Assembly: GCF_051020765.1 (NCBI RefSeq)
Contig: NC_134937.1
Location: 15,740,947 to 15,804,946, forward strand
Reading direction: 5' to 3'
From: Lasioglossum baleicum
Lineage: Eukaryota; Arthropoda; Insecta; Hymenoptera; Halictidae
DNA length: 64,000 nt
In this document: positions 37,020 to 48,260 of the stretch, one piece after another
Numbering within the stretch: the stretch's first letter is position 1
Layout of the letters: each line of letters begins with the position of its first letter
Translations under genes and position numbers: made by a program
The notes under the pieces: generated by a model
Database searches by the model: none
What the model saw: the letters and a program-made list of their open reading frames with translations, nothing else
Told to the model about the DNA's origin: nothing

Positions 37020-37727
37020 ATTGTCGAGACTGACACTTCATACAGCCGCTAAGGGTTGAACAGACTACTGCTACGCCGGCAAGTGAAGCGTGAAGTCGAA
37101 CTGTCAGATGACCCACCCGGTACAGCAAGTCGCGATAAAATTCCCATCGACCCACGGTTTCACAAAGTCACCGAATGCCATCCTGCATCATCATTCATGA
37201 AATTCCGAAGCGCCGATTCGACGCCGGTCCACGTATTCTCCGATGTAAGTGGCCGGTGACTTACGAACGCGGGTACTTGTCTGCGGTCGGGTCGCTTCGC
37301 ACGCTCGGTTACCCTGGAAAAACCGTGGAAAATGGTTCCGCGGGGTCGGCAGGATTTACAGGCGGAATTTACAGACGGTGTCCATTAACGATCGGGGCGT
37401 AAACGGGGCGTCGGGTCAGCATCGTCGCCGGCACGGCCGGTAACGATAAAACACAACCGGCGGCGCGGCGTCGAGTCGGGCGAGCGGGTCGGGAGAGCGG
37501 CTCGGCTTCGGAAAGGCGAACAAAACACGACGGTGAAACATGTCGCACGCGTTTCTCACGCGTTATCATAACTTCAGATCTGCCGGTCCGAGGCGTCGTC
37601 GTCCGAGGCAAGCACGGTCGAACGGTAACGTATGCACACCGCTTCCGTCCATCGCGTACCCGGACGTATCGGCGCCGTTCCTGATAAGAGCCGGTCGAAA
37701 GGGTTGGGCGTCGCACTATGTTCTGTA
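37020..37727. other. GC-rich island abutting the 220-bp array
   Basis: Short overlapping frames on both strands, up to 125 codons on the minus strand, without domains. CGTCG/CGACG and GCGTCG words are frequent. The GC-rich composition ends abruptly where the 220-bp tandem array begins at about 37728. Confidence 0.4.
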
Positions 37728-38545
37728 TTCTAACGTGAACTTCCAACGTGTAAAAAGTATTGTCATTCCTCTAGCTATTTTATTGCAGAAGAATCGCCAG
37801 CCATTCGGCTTTCCACAATTTTATGGTAACTATGGTTAGGTCCATTCGAAGTGAAACGTCCCTAAAAATGGTGGAAAATTGTTTTCACGACTGAATCTGC
37901 TATAGATTTGTAGATTGAACGGATTGGATGTTACACTATGATCTGCATCCTAACGTGAACTTCCAACGTGTAAAAAGTATTGTCATTCCCCTAGCAATTT
38001 TATTGCAGAAGAATCGCCAGCCATACGGCTTTCCACAATTTTATGGTACCTATAGCTAGGTCCATTCGAAGTGAAACGTCCCTACAAATGGTGGAAAATT
38101 GTTTTCACGACTGAATCTGCTGTAGATTTGTAGATTGAACGGATTGGATGTTGCACTATGATCTACATCTTAACGTGAACTTCCAACGTGTAAAAAGTAT
38201 TGTCATTCCTCTAGCTATTTTATTGCAGAGAAGTTGCCAGCCATTCGGCTTTCCACAATTTTATGGTAACTATGGCTCGGTCCATTCGAAGTGAAACGTC
38301 CCTATATATGGTGGAAAATTGTTTTCACGACTGAATCTGCTATAGATTTGTAGATTGAATAGGTTGGATGTTCTACTATGGTCTAGATTTTAACGTGAAC
38401 ATCCAACGTATAAAAAGTATTGCTATTTCGCTAGCAATTTTATCATGCTAGACGAATGCTTTTGACAATTTCAATGTCAAAGTGTCTAACTATTTGGGAA
38501 ATTCTTTTTGCGACTGAATCTATCATGAACCTGAAGAGTGAAGCT
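37728..38545. repeat. 220-bp tandem repeat, three full units and one decaying unit
   Basis: The marker TAACGTGAAC occurs at 37731, 37951, 38171 and 38391, spacing exactly 220 bp each time. Units share AACGTGTAAAAAGTATTGTC, ATTTTATTGCAGA, GCCAGCCAT-CGGCTTTCC, ACAATTTTATGGTA, CCATTCGAAGTGAAACGTCC and TTTTCACGACTGAATCTGCT. The first three units are about 95% alike. The fourth keeps the start, then diverges after about 75 bp, with recognisable traces (TTTTTGCGACTGAATCTATC) to about 38545. The absence of gaps between units is notable. Confidence 0.92.
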
Positions 38546-39640
38546 TTAGAACGACCCCGTAAACGTTGATGTACGATCTTTTTTGGCTGTTTTATGGAAC
38601 ACAAATGAGGACCATGTTTGTTGTTAAATGGACAAGTGCCTAAAAATCTACGTCAGTAAATGAGGAAAGGATAAAGTCTGCAAATATCTACACTTTTATT
38701 TACATTTGGACCGAATTAGAATATCTAGCGGAACATGTAGGACGAAAATTAATAAAAAGTACGTTACACTCTAACATACTCGTCATTCCATATTTTTACC
38801 CCTTCCACGGTTGTACCATCAATACCGGGATACCCTACACACTGCTCTATTTAGCAGCACAGGCAACAGTTTACTTAATCCTTAAGGACTCAGAGGCTTA
38901 AGAAACCGAGAATTGTGCAACAGGAAATGCAAAAAATTTTGAGTTTTCCGCGGTTAGACGACCGTTTTAAAGCACTCATGGCCGGACCGGATTTCTTCGT
39001 TGTTGAAACGCGCGCGCGATGTCATTCGAATGGAAACGGACCGATAAAATCAAGAATTTTACGAGACTGTTAGGGGATCGTTCGCGTTACTGCCGCCCGA
39101 GTTTTTCTTCGGGCGAGGTAACAATAAAAGGGGAAATGTTGCACTGTTCTTAGTCGGTAATAGTTTAGTCGATAGTTTGTTATATCTTTTAACACGACCG
39201 CCGGCCGCGTTATCGCGCGTCACATTTCCATAGGATTAAGGCATGAAATGGGGGAAGATTTATTGAGGTTGTTAGCCCATTTTTTTTCTCTGTGCTATCT
39301 CCATAGAACGCGCCGCGAACATTGCGTCGATTTATTCCAATTAATATTTTGCCGGGAGGATTCGTTTTTAATTCCAGGATGAATATTGCGTGTCGCGGGC
39401 TAACGTCGTTAAGGAACTGATCGCGGTTGTTATTATCGTTAATGCACTTGTTCTGTTGCATTAATGCTCGTTTCAAGCTTCGACGAACTTTTGTGTTTTA
39501 TTAACTTTTGAGGTGGCAATTGGACTACAGACATTACCGCCCGTTGCAATGAACGTGGATTGTGTGCTCGAAGCTTTCTATTTGAATTATTCTCGATGTT
39601 TCGGAGCACCAAACTTTGACTGTTGATGCATCTGGCCATT
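38546..39640. other. Non-coding; GC-richer patch at 38980-39480
   Basis: No gene recognised. Around 39420-39475 short TAAT-core words (GTTAATGCAC, GCATTAATGC) cluster and form a partial inverted pair, as might be seen at homeodomain sites. That is inference. Confidence 0.4.
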
Positions 39641-40050
39641 TCCTGTTAATTCTACTTAAAATAAAGACTCGTACATTACTGCTCGATTTCTAACAATTAA
39701 CAACATTCGTTGAAACTCGTCGATTCATTGATTCACATATTTAAATCCTAAGTTGATGTGTCTGACCAATGCTCACTAATTCTACTTAAAATTAAAGCAG
39801 AGACATTACTGTACGATTTCTAACCATTAACAACATACGTTAAAAATTGAACTGAACTCGGTGATTCATTGATTGAAAAATATTTAAATCCTAAGTTAAT
39901 GTGTCTGACCAGCGCCTACGAATTCTACGTATAATTAAAATATATAGGTCATTTTCCAAATATTTAATTTTTAAATTGTTGAGTACGACCGCCGTGAACT
40001 AATTCTAGTTAGAATCAAGACATATGTTACTATGCTATCTTTAAATATTA
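39640..40050. repeat. Decayed tandem array, about 130 bp period, 3-4 units
   Basis: The marker AATTCTACTTAAAAT recurs at about 39650, 39780, 39923 (as TTCTACGTATAATT) and 40003 (as TTCTAGTTAGAAT). Between markers lie ACATTACTG-TCGATTTCTAAC, TTAACAACAT-CGTT, and TTAAATCCTAAGTT-ATGTG. Units are diverged. Confidence 0.65.
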
Positions 40051-41560
40051 ACAAAAGTTATCATACAACAAATCGACGCCTCTCAAATTTTAAATTCTGA
40101 ATATCTAGGCTATATTTCCTGGAAATTTTTAAAAATTCGTTAGATGAACGAAATTATGGGCTGCAATAAACCCTGAATTCAGCGGAATATATAGCTGGGT
40201 TTAAAACTATGTATAAACGCGAAATTTTTCGAATATATATATAAAATGTGAATATATATATAACCCACATTTTTTGAAATTTAATTTTGGACGATGCAGT
40301 CGGTTTTTAAAATAATTTATTAGAGTTTTTTCATTTCATAATTCATTTTATGTAACCTAAAACCGACAATCTCTCAAATTGCATTCTTCATTTGGCACGG
40401 CTGACACTATGGAATAATAAACCATGTTTGAAAATCAGTTGAAACTAGAAAATGTAATAACACTTCAAATTACGCTTTAAATTAAAAGAGGAAGCCATAT
40501 GCAAAAATAAAATTTCTCGTTATTAATGACGAAAAATTTCATAGAATCTGCATTCAAAAATTACAAAAATGCTAACAATGGGTTGTAGGTAACAAAGCAG
40601 ATGAGATCACACGGTAATAATTATGCTTTCTAAAATTTTACAGGATAGACCTAATTTTGAGTTTTAAATGGAAATATCGGGAACATTTTTCATCGCAATG
40701 GATTAATATCTCGTTATGAATAATGTATTCGTTGCTTAATTTGTTTTGTCAGATATCAGATAACAGAAATAAATAATTGTTTAAATAAACACATTTATAA
40801 AAAAAAATGTCACTATCGTTATGTATGTTTCTTGCACTGCGTTTCCATTGTTCTCTTTGTATGCTTAGTGTATTCCCAGCGTGTATGAAAAATATTTTCG
40901 CTTGTGTCAAAGGACCGGCGTTAAATGAATTGTTATTATTTCTCACTGGCAACAGTATCTTCCCGTCAGAAGACAAAGGCGAGTCGCTAGACTTGTAACG
41001 ATCGCGAAACTGTATCAACTGTCTTCCAGTATTGCATTGCCACTCGAGAATTATATGTGGGACAGCTCTGTAGGTTTGTTTATGAAATAATGTAGTTTCA
41101 GAAAGACTGTTTGGGCAACTTCCTTATTGTTACTTTTCTGAAATGCAACTTTTATTCAATAAATTGCGTCCACCCAGAGAACTTGTACTTTGAAACTAGG
41201 AAAAAAATAGTAGAACACGGTTCTAGTAAAATAGAAACTTTTATTCTGCGCGAAGAAGTTCGAGCTGCATTAGACGGTTAGGTCGTTCTCGCTAAAGGGG
41301 CGGGATTGTAACATACTTTAACACTGACCTAACTAAACAATGGCTTTTCTTTAGATCACGATTTGTTATCTTTAAATACTCTTAATTGCTGCTCTTTCAA
41401 ACACTTTCACTGAAATAATAAGTTAATTGTCGCAGTATGGTTTGAATATATTAATTTCCTATTTTAGAAGATAGAGTAACATGATGGTAACGTTCTGCAA
41501 AAAGTTAAAAAGTATGACCGTTCTTATACAATATAAAAAGTTTTTGTATGTAATGATAAC
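40051..41560. other. AT-rich DNA, no gene recognised
   Basis: Very AT-rich with TATATATA tracts near 40235-40265 and homopolymeric A/T runs. Short frames have no domain. Nothing else supportable. Confidence 0.5.
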
Positions 41561-41573
41561 TTTTCTCTCTTAA

Positions 41574-41788
41574 CACGTTCAATGCGGGTCTGTTCTGGAA
41601 CTGACTTAAGAACAACTCGACCACGCGAGGCGAACGGACTAAGCGATTTGCGCTCAAAATTTTTGAGAAGAACATGTATTTATTTCATAAAAGTGATTTC
41701 CAGAGAGGTAATATTGCACAAAAAAAATAAAAATTGAAAATATCCGCGTTGGGGCGAGTTTCAGATCGTTAAAAACGCATTGAAAGTG
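41574..41788. mobile_element. TTAA-type (piggyBac-like) MITE, 215 bp
   Basis: Ends are CACGTTCAATGCGGGTC and the inverted CGCATTGAAAGTG, flanked on both sides by TTAA (41570-41573 and 41789-41792). TTAA duplication with C-starting short inverted ends is the piggyBac signature. No coding capacity. TTAACACG-type ends also occur alone near 16843 and 47244, suggesting other degraded copies. Confidence 0.75.
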
Positions 41789-41978
41789 TTAACATAATGT
41801 AGTTAATTCTTTACATGGTCTCGATTAACACAGAAAATACATACGACTCACCCAGAAGCTTTCACTTGGTGAAGCTTTCGTCCAGAAGGGTTGATATACA
41901 TGAATATTATTCAGTGCAGACTAATTGAAAGAAAATATTATTTTGCCCTCATGAATATTGACCTTCTACAGTATACAC

Positions 41979-41998
41979 ACACACGCGCGCACACACAA
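41979..41998. repeat. CA/CG dinucleotide repeat
   Basis: A short alternating run of CACACACACGCGCGCACACA. Confidence 0.85.
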
Positions 41999-42479
41999 TG
42001 AATTTATAATTCATTTCCTCGCCAGGAAATTATTAATAACAATCCTAATCTTGGTCACAGAAGGGGTCGTGAATTAAAGGATTCGTAAAACGTAAAGAAA
42101 TGAAGCTGGCAACTCTAAATAAGGACAATAAAAGAATTTCTACTTTTCCCTTTTAGTGTTCGTACATTTTTGATATAGCGTACAGAATTTAAACAACAAT
42201 TTTATTCCCAAAGGTAATTACGTATAAGTCAGCCTCTCGGGGACGACCGTCGCCATATTGGCGACACTAGGCTCGCGTATTTAATTCCTGAAGTTGCAAA
42301 TAAATTACTGAATCTTCTAAATAACAGAGAATAAATAAAATATAAATTTTCACAGTATGTTAGACTTTGATCTAGTTTTTTACGATCTAGATTTTTAAGT
42401 GAAATTTAATAATATAATACCTTAAAGTACTTTCGTTCTCAAAGGGTTAACCCGTAAATCCCCAACGAAATAACAACGT

Positions 42480-43140
42480 GTCAACTGGCAATTAACTTTC
42501 GTGGATTAGGTAGACCTCGGTCAATACACCGCTCACGCAAAACCGGTGGCGCTGTTCAAATTGAATACAGGCATTTCGCAAACAACACTAGCAAAAACAA
42601 TAGGACGAAACATCTCCCTGAATTGTTCCTTCAAAAGCCCTTCAGCCACCCCAGGCCCCTATCAGTCATCGGGGAGCAACAATTCAAAATGGAGTGTGTA
42701 TCGCACGCCTATCGACGAACACGATAATGAGCACGCCTCGTGGCCGGTAATTATTGGTAATTAGCGGTTAAAGCAATCCCCCTTTCCCCGGATAGTTTTG
42801 AGAGAGGTAATCAGGCACAAATACGATTTTGGGAGATTCAGCAGAGGGGGAGGGAAGGGGGCTTGTCGATGGATACGTGGACCGGTGAAATGGATGTGGT
42901 CGTGAAGATTTTTAGACGCGTGCTCGCGAGCGTGTGGTTAGTGCGTTACGTTTCGTGTCGCCCCGCTGTTAAAGCGGCTCGGTCGCCGGAAGCGACGCGT
43001 AATTTACTGGAATTACATTTAATCATTAATGCCATGTCCGCGTTCAAGATCTAGGGGCGCGATAACATCCCCGGTTATGACCGATGAATATTTTTTTATC
43101 GCCGATTCGCTGCTTCCCCGAGAGCGAGGCACATGGTGGA
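42480..43140. other. GC-rich island with TAAT-core cluster
   Basis: Frames under 100 codons on the plus strand have no domain. Near 43005-43035, TTACTGGAATTACATTTAAT then CATTAATGCC packs several homeodomain-like cores. This kind of island is a plausible enhancer; inference only. Confidence 0.35.
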
Positions 43141-43331
43141 CCGCACAAGATACTATCAAAAAATATTGGGAACCGAAAATTGGAATCCAAAAATTTTTAC
43201 GAAAGAAATTAGTAACAGAAGCTTATCCATTACGTAAGTTGGTGATAGTGATTGCAGAATGTGTGAAGAAATCGTTTAAAAACCGCAATCTCAAACAATT
43301 TCAATGTTTTCGTTACTGATTGTTATTAGTA

Positions 43332-43583
43332 GAGAGCATATCTTTATACATAATAAAAATCTTCTACCTGAATTGCAAGAAACTGGTGTGAAATATAAAT
43401 CTATATTTTCTTTTTCAATATGCTTAATACAGTAATGTCTTTCACGCAGAGGTGGGTATTATTTAGCGAGACAAACATTTAAAATACTATTTAGTATTTT
43501 AGATTTTATTTTGCCTAAACAAAATAGAATTTTAAATAAGATATACTAGCTATATTTATCATAAATACATAAAATCTGCAGTC
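43332..43583. mobile_element. TA-type MITE (GACTGCGG family) with an internal insertion, 252 bp
   Basis: The left part GAGAGCATATCTTTATACAT, then CTACCTGAATTGCAAGAAACTGGTGTGAAATA (in two pieces), aligns with the 16234 copy; the right end is ATAAATACATAAAATCTGCA then GTC. TA flanks are at 43330-43331 and 43584-43585. After TGTCTTTCA (near 43437) an extra AT-rich piece of about 80 bp begins CAGAGGTGGGTA, which resembles a hAT end, so a small nested insertion is possible. Confidence 0.65.
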
Positions 43584-43779
43584 TATTCATTAGTTTCATT
43601 TAAAAAAAAAACAAACTCCTTGAAATCAGGTGTTTTATAATAACCACGTTCAACCTATAATCCAAGTCATTGTACCACGTTTAAAAAATTCAGTTCGCAA
43701 TCGAAACCACAATGGAGTTGTAGTTTGAGACCTGCGCTTCGTAACTATTCCATGAAAATAGTTCTCCCGAGCGAGTACG

Positions 43780-44610
43780 ATTTTATATTAGCCAGATTCA
43801 CGTCGGAAAATCTGTTGGTAGCAGGCTACGCGCGCGCATAAGCGATTGCAGGGAGCCGAGGACCATTTCAGTGATACCGTTTATGAATTCCGTTAATTTT
43901 GAATAGAGGCTTAATGTTGCTCGCTCGCGGAATTGTTCGACTCGGTTGAATGCGAGCGCAGAAGCTTGCGGAATGGAATTGAATTCGCGTGTACGACCGA
44001 ACTTGGGGAATTTTTCAACGGTAACGACACTGTATCGACTCAACCGGCGTGTCATTATCGTTCTCCAACGGCGGGCGGTAGTATGCATAAGTTACCATTC
44101 AGACGGAGTGGTTCGTGAAACCGCGTCATCTCGAAAAGGCGAATTTCCTTCGCCAGGAGGCGACCATTGCGATAAGATGCGAGAAATATGTCGGCACATT
44201 TTGCCACCATTGTTGCTCTGCCCTCCTGCGACGCCACCCTCCAGCTATACCCTCGGTCTCTTTAAACTATCTACCTCTCTCTGTGCGCGCTAGGCAAAGA
44301 TACCGTTCTACATTCCCTTCAGATTTCCCTTCTTCATAAAATGTTACCGTCCTTCGGCTCTGGATTTTTCAAGTTTGTGGATGTCGTAAAGGAAGTGGAC
44401 TCCATTTTTCTGTACCACCCTCCGAGCCCGCTCGACCCCGAACCGCGTTCGCAGGAAACCATTGCGCGGATTTTTGCTATTTTCATTCGGTGCAGACTGG
44501 ATAGTGTTGTTTTACATTTTGCAGTTGTATTTGGAATTGATTTTCATTTTTTTCGTGCACTTTCCTCGTTCGAAAATGGAAAATTTTCAATTATACTGTG
44601 TGTGCTTCGT
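43780..44610. other. GC-rich island
   Basis: Frames of 60-136 codons overlap on both strands without domains. A stretch at 44215-44300 is CT-rich. The 44341-44751 plus frame runs from the island through the left end of the foldback element, so it is not a real gene. Confidence 0.4.
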
Positions 44611-44643
44611 TATCCTTCTAGTAACTGCTCCATCTTTTGTATA

Positions 44644-44994
44644 CAGGGTGGGGCGTTACAAACAGTTCACCTGAATAACTCGCTTGCTTTTGAAGATAGA
44701 AGAAAATGCATCAGATCAAACTTACTTGGCATCGAGACGCTCATAATCTGATGTTACTAATTTTTTTTATAGGAAGTACCGTCAAGGAGATATAAAGGAA
44801 TATGAAAAAAACCGTACCGTTCCATTTGAAAAAACAGAGTTGACCTTCATATCTCCGTCACGTCTCCACCTATAAAAAAGTTAGTAATATCAGATTATGA
44901 GCGCCTCGGTACCAGGTAAGATTGGTCTGATGCATTTTCTTCTATCTTCAAAAGCAAGCGAGTCAGTGAGGTGACCTGTTTATAACGTCCCTCA
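44644..44994. mobile_element. CAGGGTGGGGCG-type foldback element, about 351 bp
   Basis: The left end CAGGGTGGGGCGTTACAAAC follows TA at 44642-44643. The right end, read inverted, is TGAGGGACGTTATAAACAGG. Arms continue for about 125 bp: GACTCGCTTGCTTTTGAAGA, TAGAAGAAAATGCATCAGA, GCGCTCATAATCTGAT and TTACTAA-TTTTTTATAGG appear on both sides. The loop is under 100 bp and non-coding. The right TA duplicate is not clear because the right end is degraded. Confidence 0.75.
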
Positions 44995-45826
44995 TTTTTA
45001 TAAGCAATTTAAAACAGCTGAAGCTACTGTACAAAGATTATTATCATCCCAGGAGCATGTCCTTCTGGAATTCTTGCACGACAATTCACCGTTAAGCTTG
45101 CACAAATGGTAAGTGAAATAATAAATGGCAGCTTCGTTTGCTTCGAGTTTAATTTGTATGTGAAAGGCTTAAAGCACCATGGCCCTCGCAAAAACTGTAA
45201 AAACCAACGCGATTGCTGGGCGGCAAGGTAAACGCCGAAATATTTTCAGTCCGATCGTCGTTACAAATGAGCCAGGGCTAAAGAGCGATCGTCGTCAGCG
45301 AACGAAAGCGCTGGTTAAATTACGTTAAAGGAATATTTTTCTACGTCACAGACGCGGTGGTCCCCGGGCGGTAGTTTCAATGACCCCATTTTCCCGGCAC
45401 GCTCCAAATCCCACATCACGCACCCCCATTTCCATGTCCCCCATTGACCTCTAAACATCCTCGATGGTGTCGTAAAGCGATCCGAAAGATTCATAAAATC
45501 TGCATAGCGATATCGGCCCTGTTACGCTCTGCCATGTATTGTCCGTACACCGGATGAGGGCTAGAAAAAGTGTTCACGTTCTCACTCTATCTTGACTCCC
45601 CTACTACCATATTCATTGTCGATATCGGCCAAAGACGATGGCTAAGAACGATAGTGTTAATTGTAGCACAAACTGTAGCAACAATACTACGAACGCAAAA
45701 ATAAACATGCAATAAAGGAAATTGTATGTTAAGTAATTATCGTCTTACATTTATAATTGTGGTATCAATGGATAGCCGTGATTCCTCCGATTAAAATGAG
45801 TCCAAACACGATGTAAATCGGACTAT

Positions 45827-45937
45827 GGGTGCGTTCCGTTTCACGCTTCAAGCGCATACACTGTATAGTGTAGTATAAGAGTCTCTATGCATACACTATA
45901 CAGTGTATGCGCTTGAAGCGTGAAACGGAACGCACCC
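45827..45937. repeat. Perfect 46-bp inverted repeat with 19-bp loop
   Basis: The left arm 45827-45872 starts GGGTGCGTTCCGTTTCACGC and the right arm 45892-45937 ends GCGTGAAACGGAACGCACCC. All 46 positions pair. TAT on the left (45824-45826) and TAT on the right (45938-45940) could be a 3-bp target duplication, as in Harbinger-like elements, but that is a guess. Confidence 0.85.
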
Positions 45938-45960
45938 TATATCTATCGGTTCAGGTACAT

Positions 45961-46082
45961 CAGGTCTGAGCAACTGACTTTTGAGCTGCCGACGTTCGAG
46001 CCGCTACCCCCACTACCGCTACTCGTGCGATACTCATAACGGAGTGCAATAGTGGGGGTGAGTCACCAGTTGCTCAGGTCTG
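45961..46082. mobile_element. Possible hAT-like MITE, 122 bp
   Basis: Starts CAGGTCTGAGCAACTG and ends CAGTTGCTCAGGTCTG, inverted with 14 of 16 matches. Further paired CCCCCACTA/TAGTGGGGG stems lie inside. Flanking 8-mers AGGTACAT and AAGTACGT agree at six of eight positions, suggesting an old duplication. It sits inside the larger foldback. Confidence 0.55.
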
Positions 46083-46249
46083 AAGTACGTAATTAAATCG
46101 GTAAAATTTCTCCTAACCATGTCGTGTTTGGACTCATTTTAATCGGAAAAATTTCAGCTGTCCATTAATGCTGCAATTATGAAGGTAAGACGACAATTAC
46201 TGAAATACAATTTTCTTTATTACATGCTTACGTTTCCCAGTCGATTCTC

Positions 46250-46900
46250 TACCCTTGTTTACTGAAGTATGTTTCTTCGCCGAGTCGGAGTCACTGAATT
46301 TTGGGAAAAGAGTGGGGCTGGCACGTGTAAATTTAACCGTGCACTAGCAAACCTGATTTTATTCGACGCGACTCGCCCTTCTAATTCGACTGTCGTCAGC
46401 TCGTTGAACGGTGACGGTGATGGCTGTAAACTAGACGGCGCATCCACGATAAGATCGCCGGCTATGGGGATCGCTGATTGGATGCAGGGATCTAGAGACA
46501 GGAGGTAAGGAAGAGAAGATTACCGTCAAGGTGGATGCGGAACGGGGCATATTAATTGAAGCGTGGGAGGTTAACGTGGCCAACGACGAGAAGGGGGAGG
46601 GACGCGCGGGGGGTTGAAGCGGTTGCTTAAACGAAACGTTTGATACCCGAGCTCTCCTGCAGATGAAGCGTGTGCTCCGTCGTTTCAGTCTTCTGTGGCA
46701 TCGCTGATGACGCTGCATGTGACTAATTTCGGGGCGCCACCGACACACGCTCATACCACGATTAAAATCGCGCATATGGGAGAGACGGGAAATGGATTCC
46801 CCTGAAGACGCTTGTCCTTCGACTAAGCGGAGATCATGCTAAACGCTTATACGGGGAGCTGGGTCTCTTATCACTTTGATTGTCGTGCTGGTCATAGTAA
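46250..46900. other. GC-rich island
   Basis: Short frames on both strands (up to 114 codons) without domain. No regulatory element can be assigned. Confidence 0.35.
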
Positions 46901-46974
46901 GTAGCGATTTTTTCATTGAACTTGAAAAATGTCCAAAATACGTCAAAATTTCCACATTGCTGCCACATAGATGA

Positions 46975-47137
46975 ATTATGTCAAAATGTGGCTGTAAATA
47001 AGTGCACTATACCTCAATGGTAAAAAAAATCTAAAACATGAGGACGACTATCTTGTAAATGAATAATTGTCATCCTCATGTGTTAGATTTTTTACCATCG
47101 ATGAATACTGCATTTATTTACAGCCATATTTTGTTAT
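46975..47137. repeat. Hairpin with about 57-bp arms
   Basis: TGGCTGTAAATAAGTGCACT and CTCAATGGTAAAAAAAATCT, AAAACATGAGGA on the left (46989-47046) pair with TCCTCATGTGTTAGATTTTT, TACCATCGATGAATACTGCA, TTTATTTACAGCCA on the right (about 47074-47126). The loop is about 25 bp. The loop word ATCTTGTAAATGAATAAT recurs just outside the right arm (47136-47153). Probably a small MITE. Confidence 0.75.
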
Positions 47138-47689
47138 CTTGTAAATGAATAATATCAACGTCCAAAGAATTCAGTTTCCACAGTAATTCAATCAAGAAAT
47201 TTAACTATTTCACTAACAGAATTTGTTGATTACAATGGTGCTTAACACGTTCCGCGTGCCGCTGAACTTTCCGTTCAGACCGCTTGGAATTCTCATTGAA
47301 AAACGAATCATATGTGTTTGTTAAAATAACTCCTTAAAAATTTAATTTATTGCTTCGTTGTCTAATGCATATTAAACTGTACACTCTTTTCTTGATAATT
47401 ATGGTTTTGTACTATTGAAAAAATGTATGGCATACGTCAAAAGGAAGTTTATTTAATCGTAAAAACGTAAAAGTGTGGGTCCAGTTTTATTCAGAAAACT
47501 ATATCTGTAAAATGTTACTGGCAAAAGTCGGACGTTCCATATGCAACAACGTAATATTTAGCAAACTTACGGCAGAAACAAGTGCCTAGTATTTAAAACG
47601 TACACATTGGAATGCTTCTAGAGAGGGGGGGGGGGGTGAGATGAGATCTAACTGTTCCGGTATCCAGCAACAGAACAGAATTTTCAGCG

Positions 47690-48260
47690 GAAGAACACGG
47701 CGGAGTTAAATGATCCGTTTAATTTCGAATGCTCGACCATGGATAAACGACGCGGTTCCTAAGATACGCCGGTTCTGGAATGAAATTCTGTACCGTTGCG
47801 CGTGAGAACTCGCGAGAGAAGATCGCGCGGGAAAATGAGAAAACGTTTTTGTCGTCGTGGTGGATCCACGCCGAATGGGAATGAGGATGCGCGGGGACGC
47901 TGTTTAATCGTGATTCGATTTAAAATCGCGACCACACGCGTGCGACTCCCGGTGAATTGCGGTTTGCGCATAGATTTTAGTATTCGCGCGATGTTAATGC
48001 GCCGCGAATTAGGGAAATAATGTATCGCGCGTTTGGGAGTTCCTCCGCGTATCTTTGTGGTGCTCGACAATGCTTTCATAATAATTACGGGGCTCTCCTG
48101 TTCACTCAATTTCCCTTCAATTTCTTCATATACTTTCGCCTGACGATTACGCAAAAATCCTTTTGGGCTACTCCTTTCTACCGTTTTTATTAATTGTTGG
48201 TGATTTTGCATTTAGAAGCTATGTTTATCGTACTTCAATTTGGTATGACTCATTAGTTGA
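47690..48260. other. GC-rich island grading to AT-rich
   Basis: A 150-codon minus frame (47759-48211) and a 74-codon plus frame overlap. The minus frame is basic and has no domain. A run of 12 G lies at 47625-47636 just upstream. A MITE-end-like TTGACTGTGGATTTTATG lies near 48257. Confidence 0.35.

Larger units (their letters stand above)
45706..46228. repeat. Large foldback (outer arms about 106 bp) containing two further palindromes
   Basis: The outer left arm (45706-45812) and right arm (46121-46228) are inverted copies: ATGCAATAAAGGAAATTGTA, GTAATTATCGTCTTAC, and CGATTAAAATGAGTCCAAAC followed by ACGA. Between the arms lie a separate 46-bp perfect palindrome (45827-45937) and a hAT-like palindromic element (45961-46082). 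No coding capacity. The arms' core motif is shared with 50502-50786 and 15308. Confidence 0.85.

Noticed and set aside
44341..44751. 136-codon plus frame
   Set aside because: It runs from a GC-rich island straight into a foldback transposon, so it is not a single gene.
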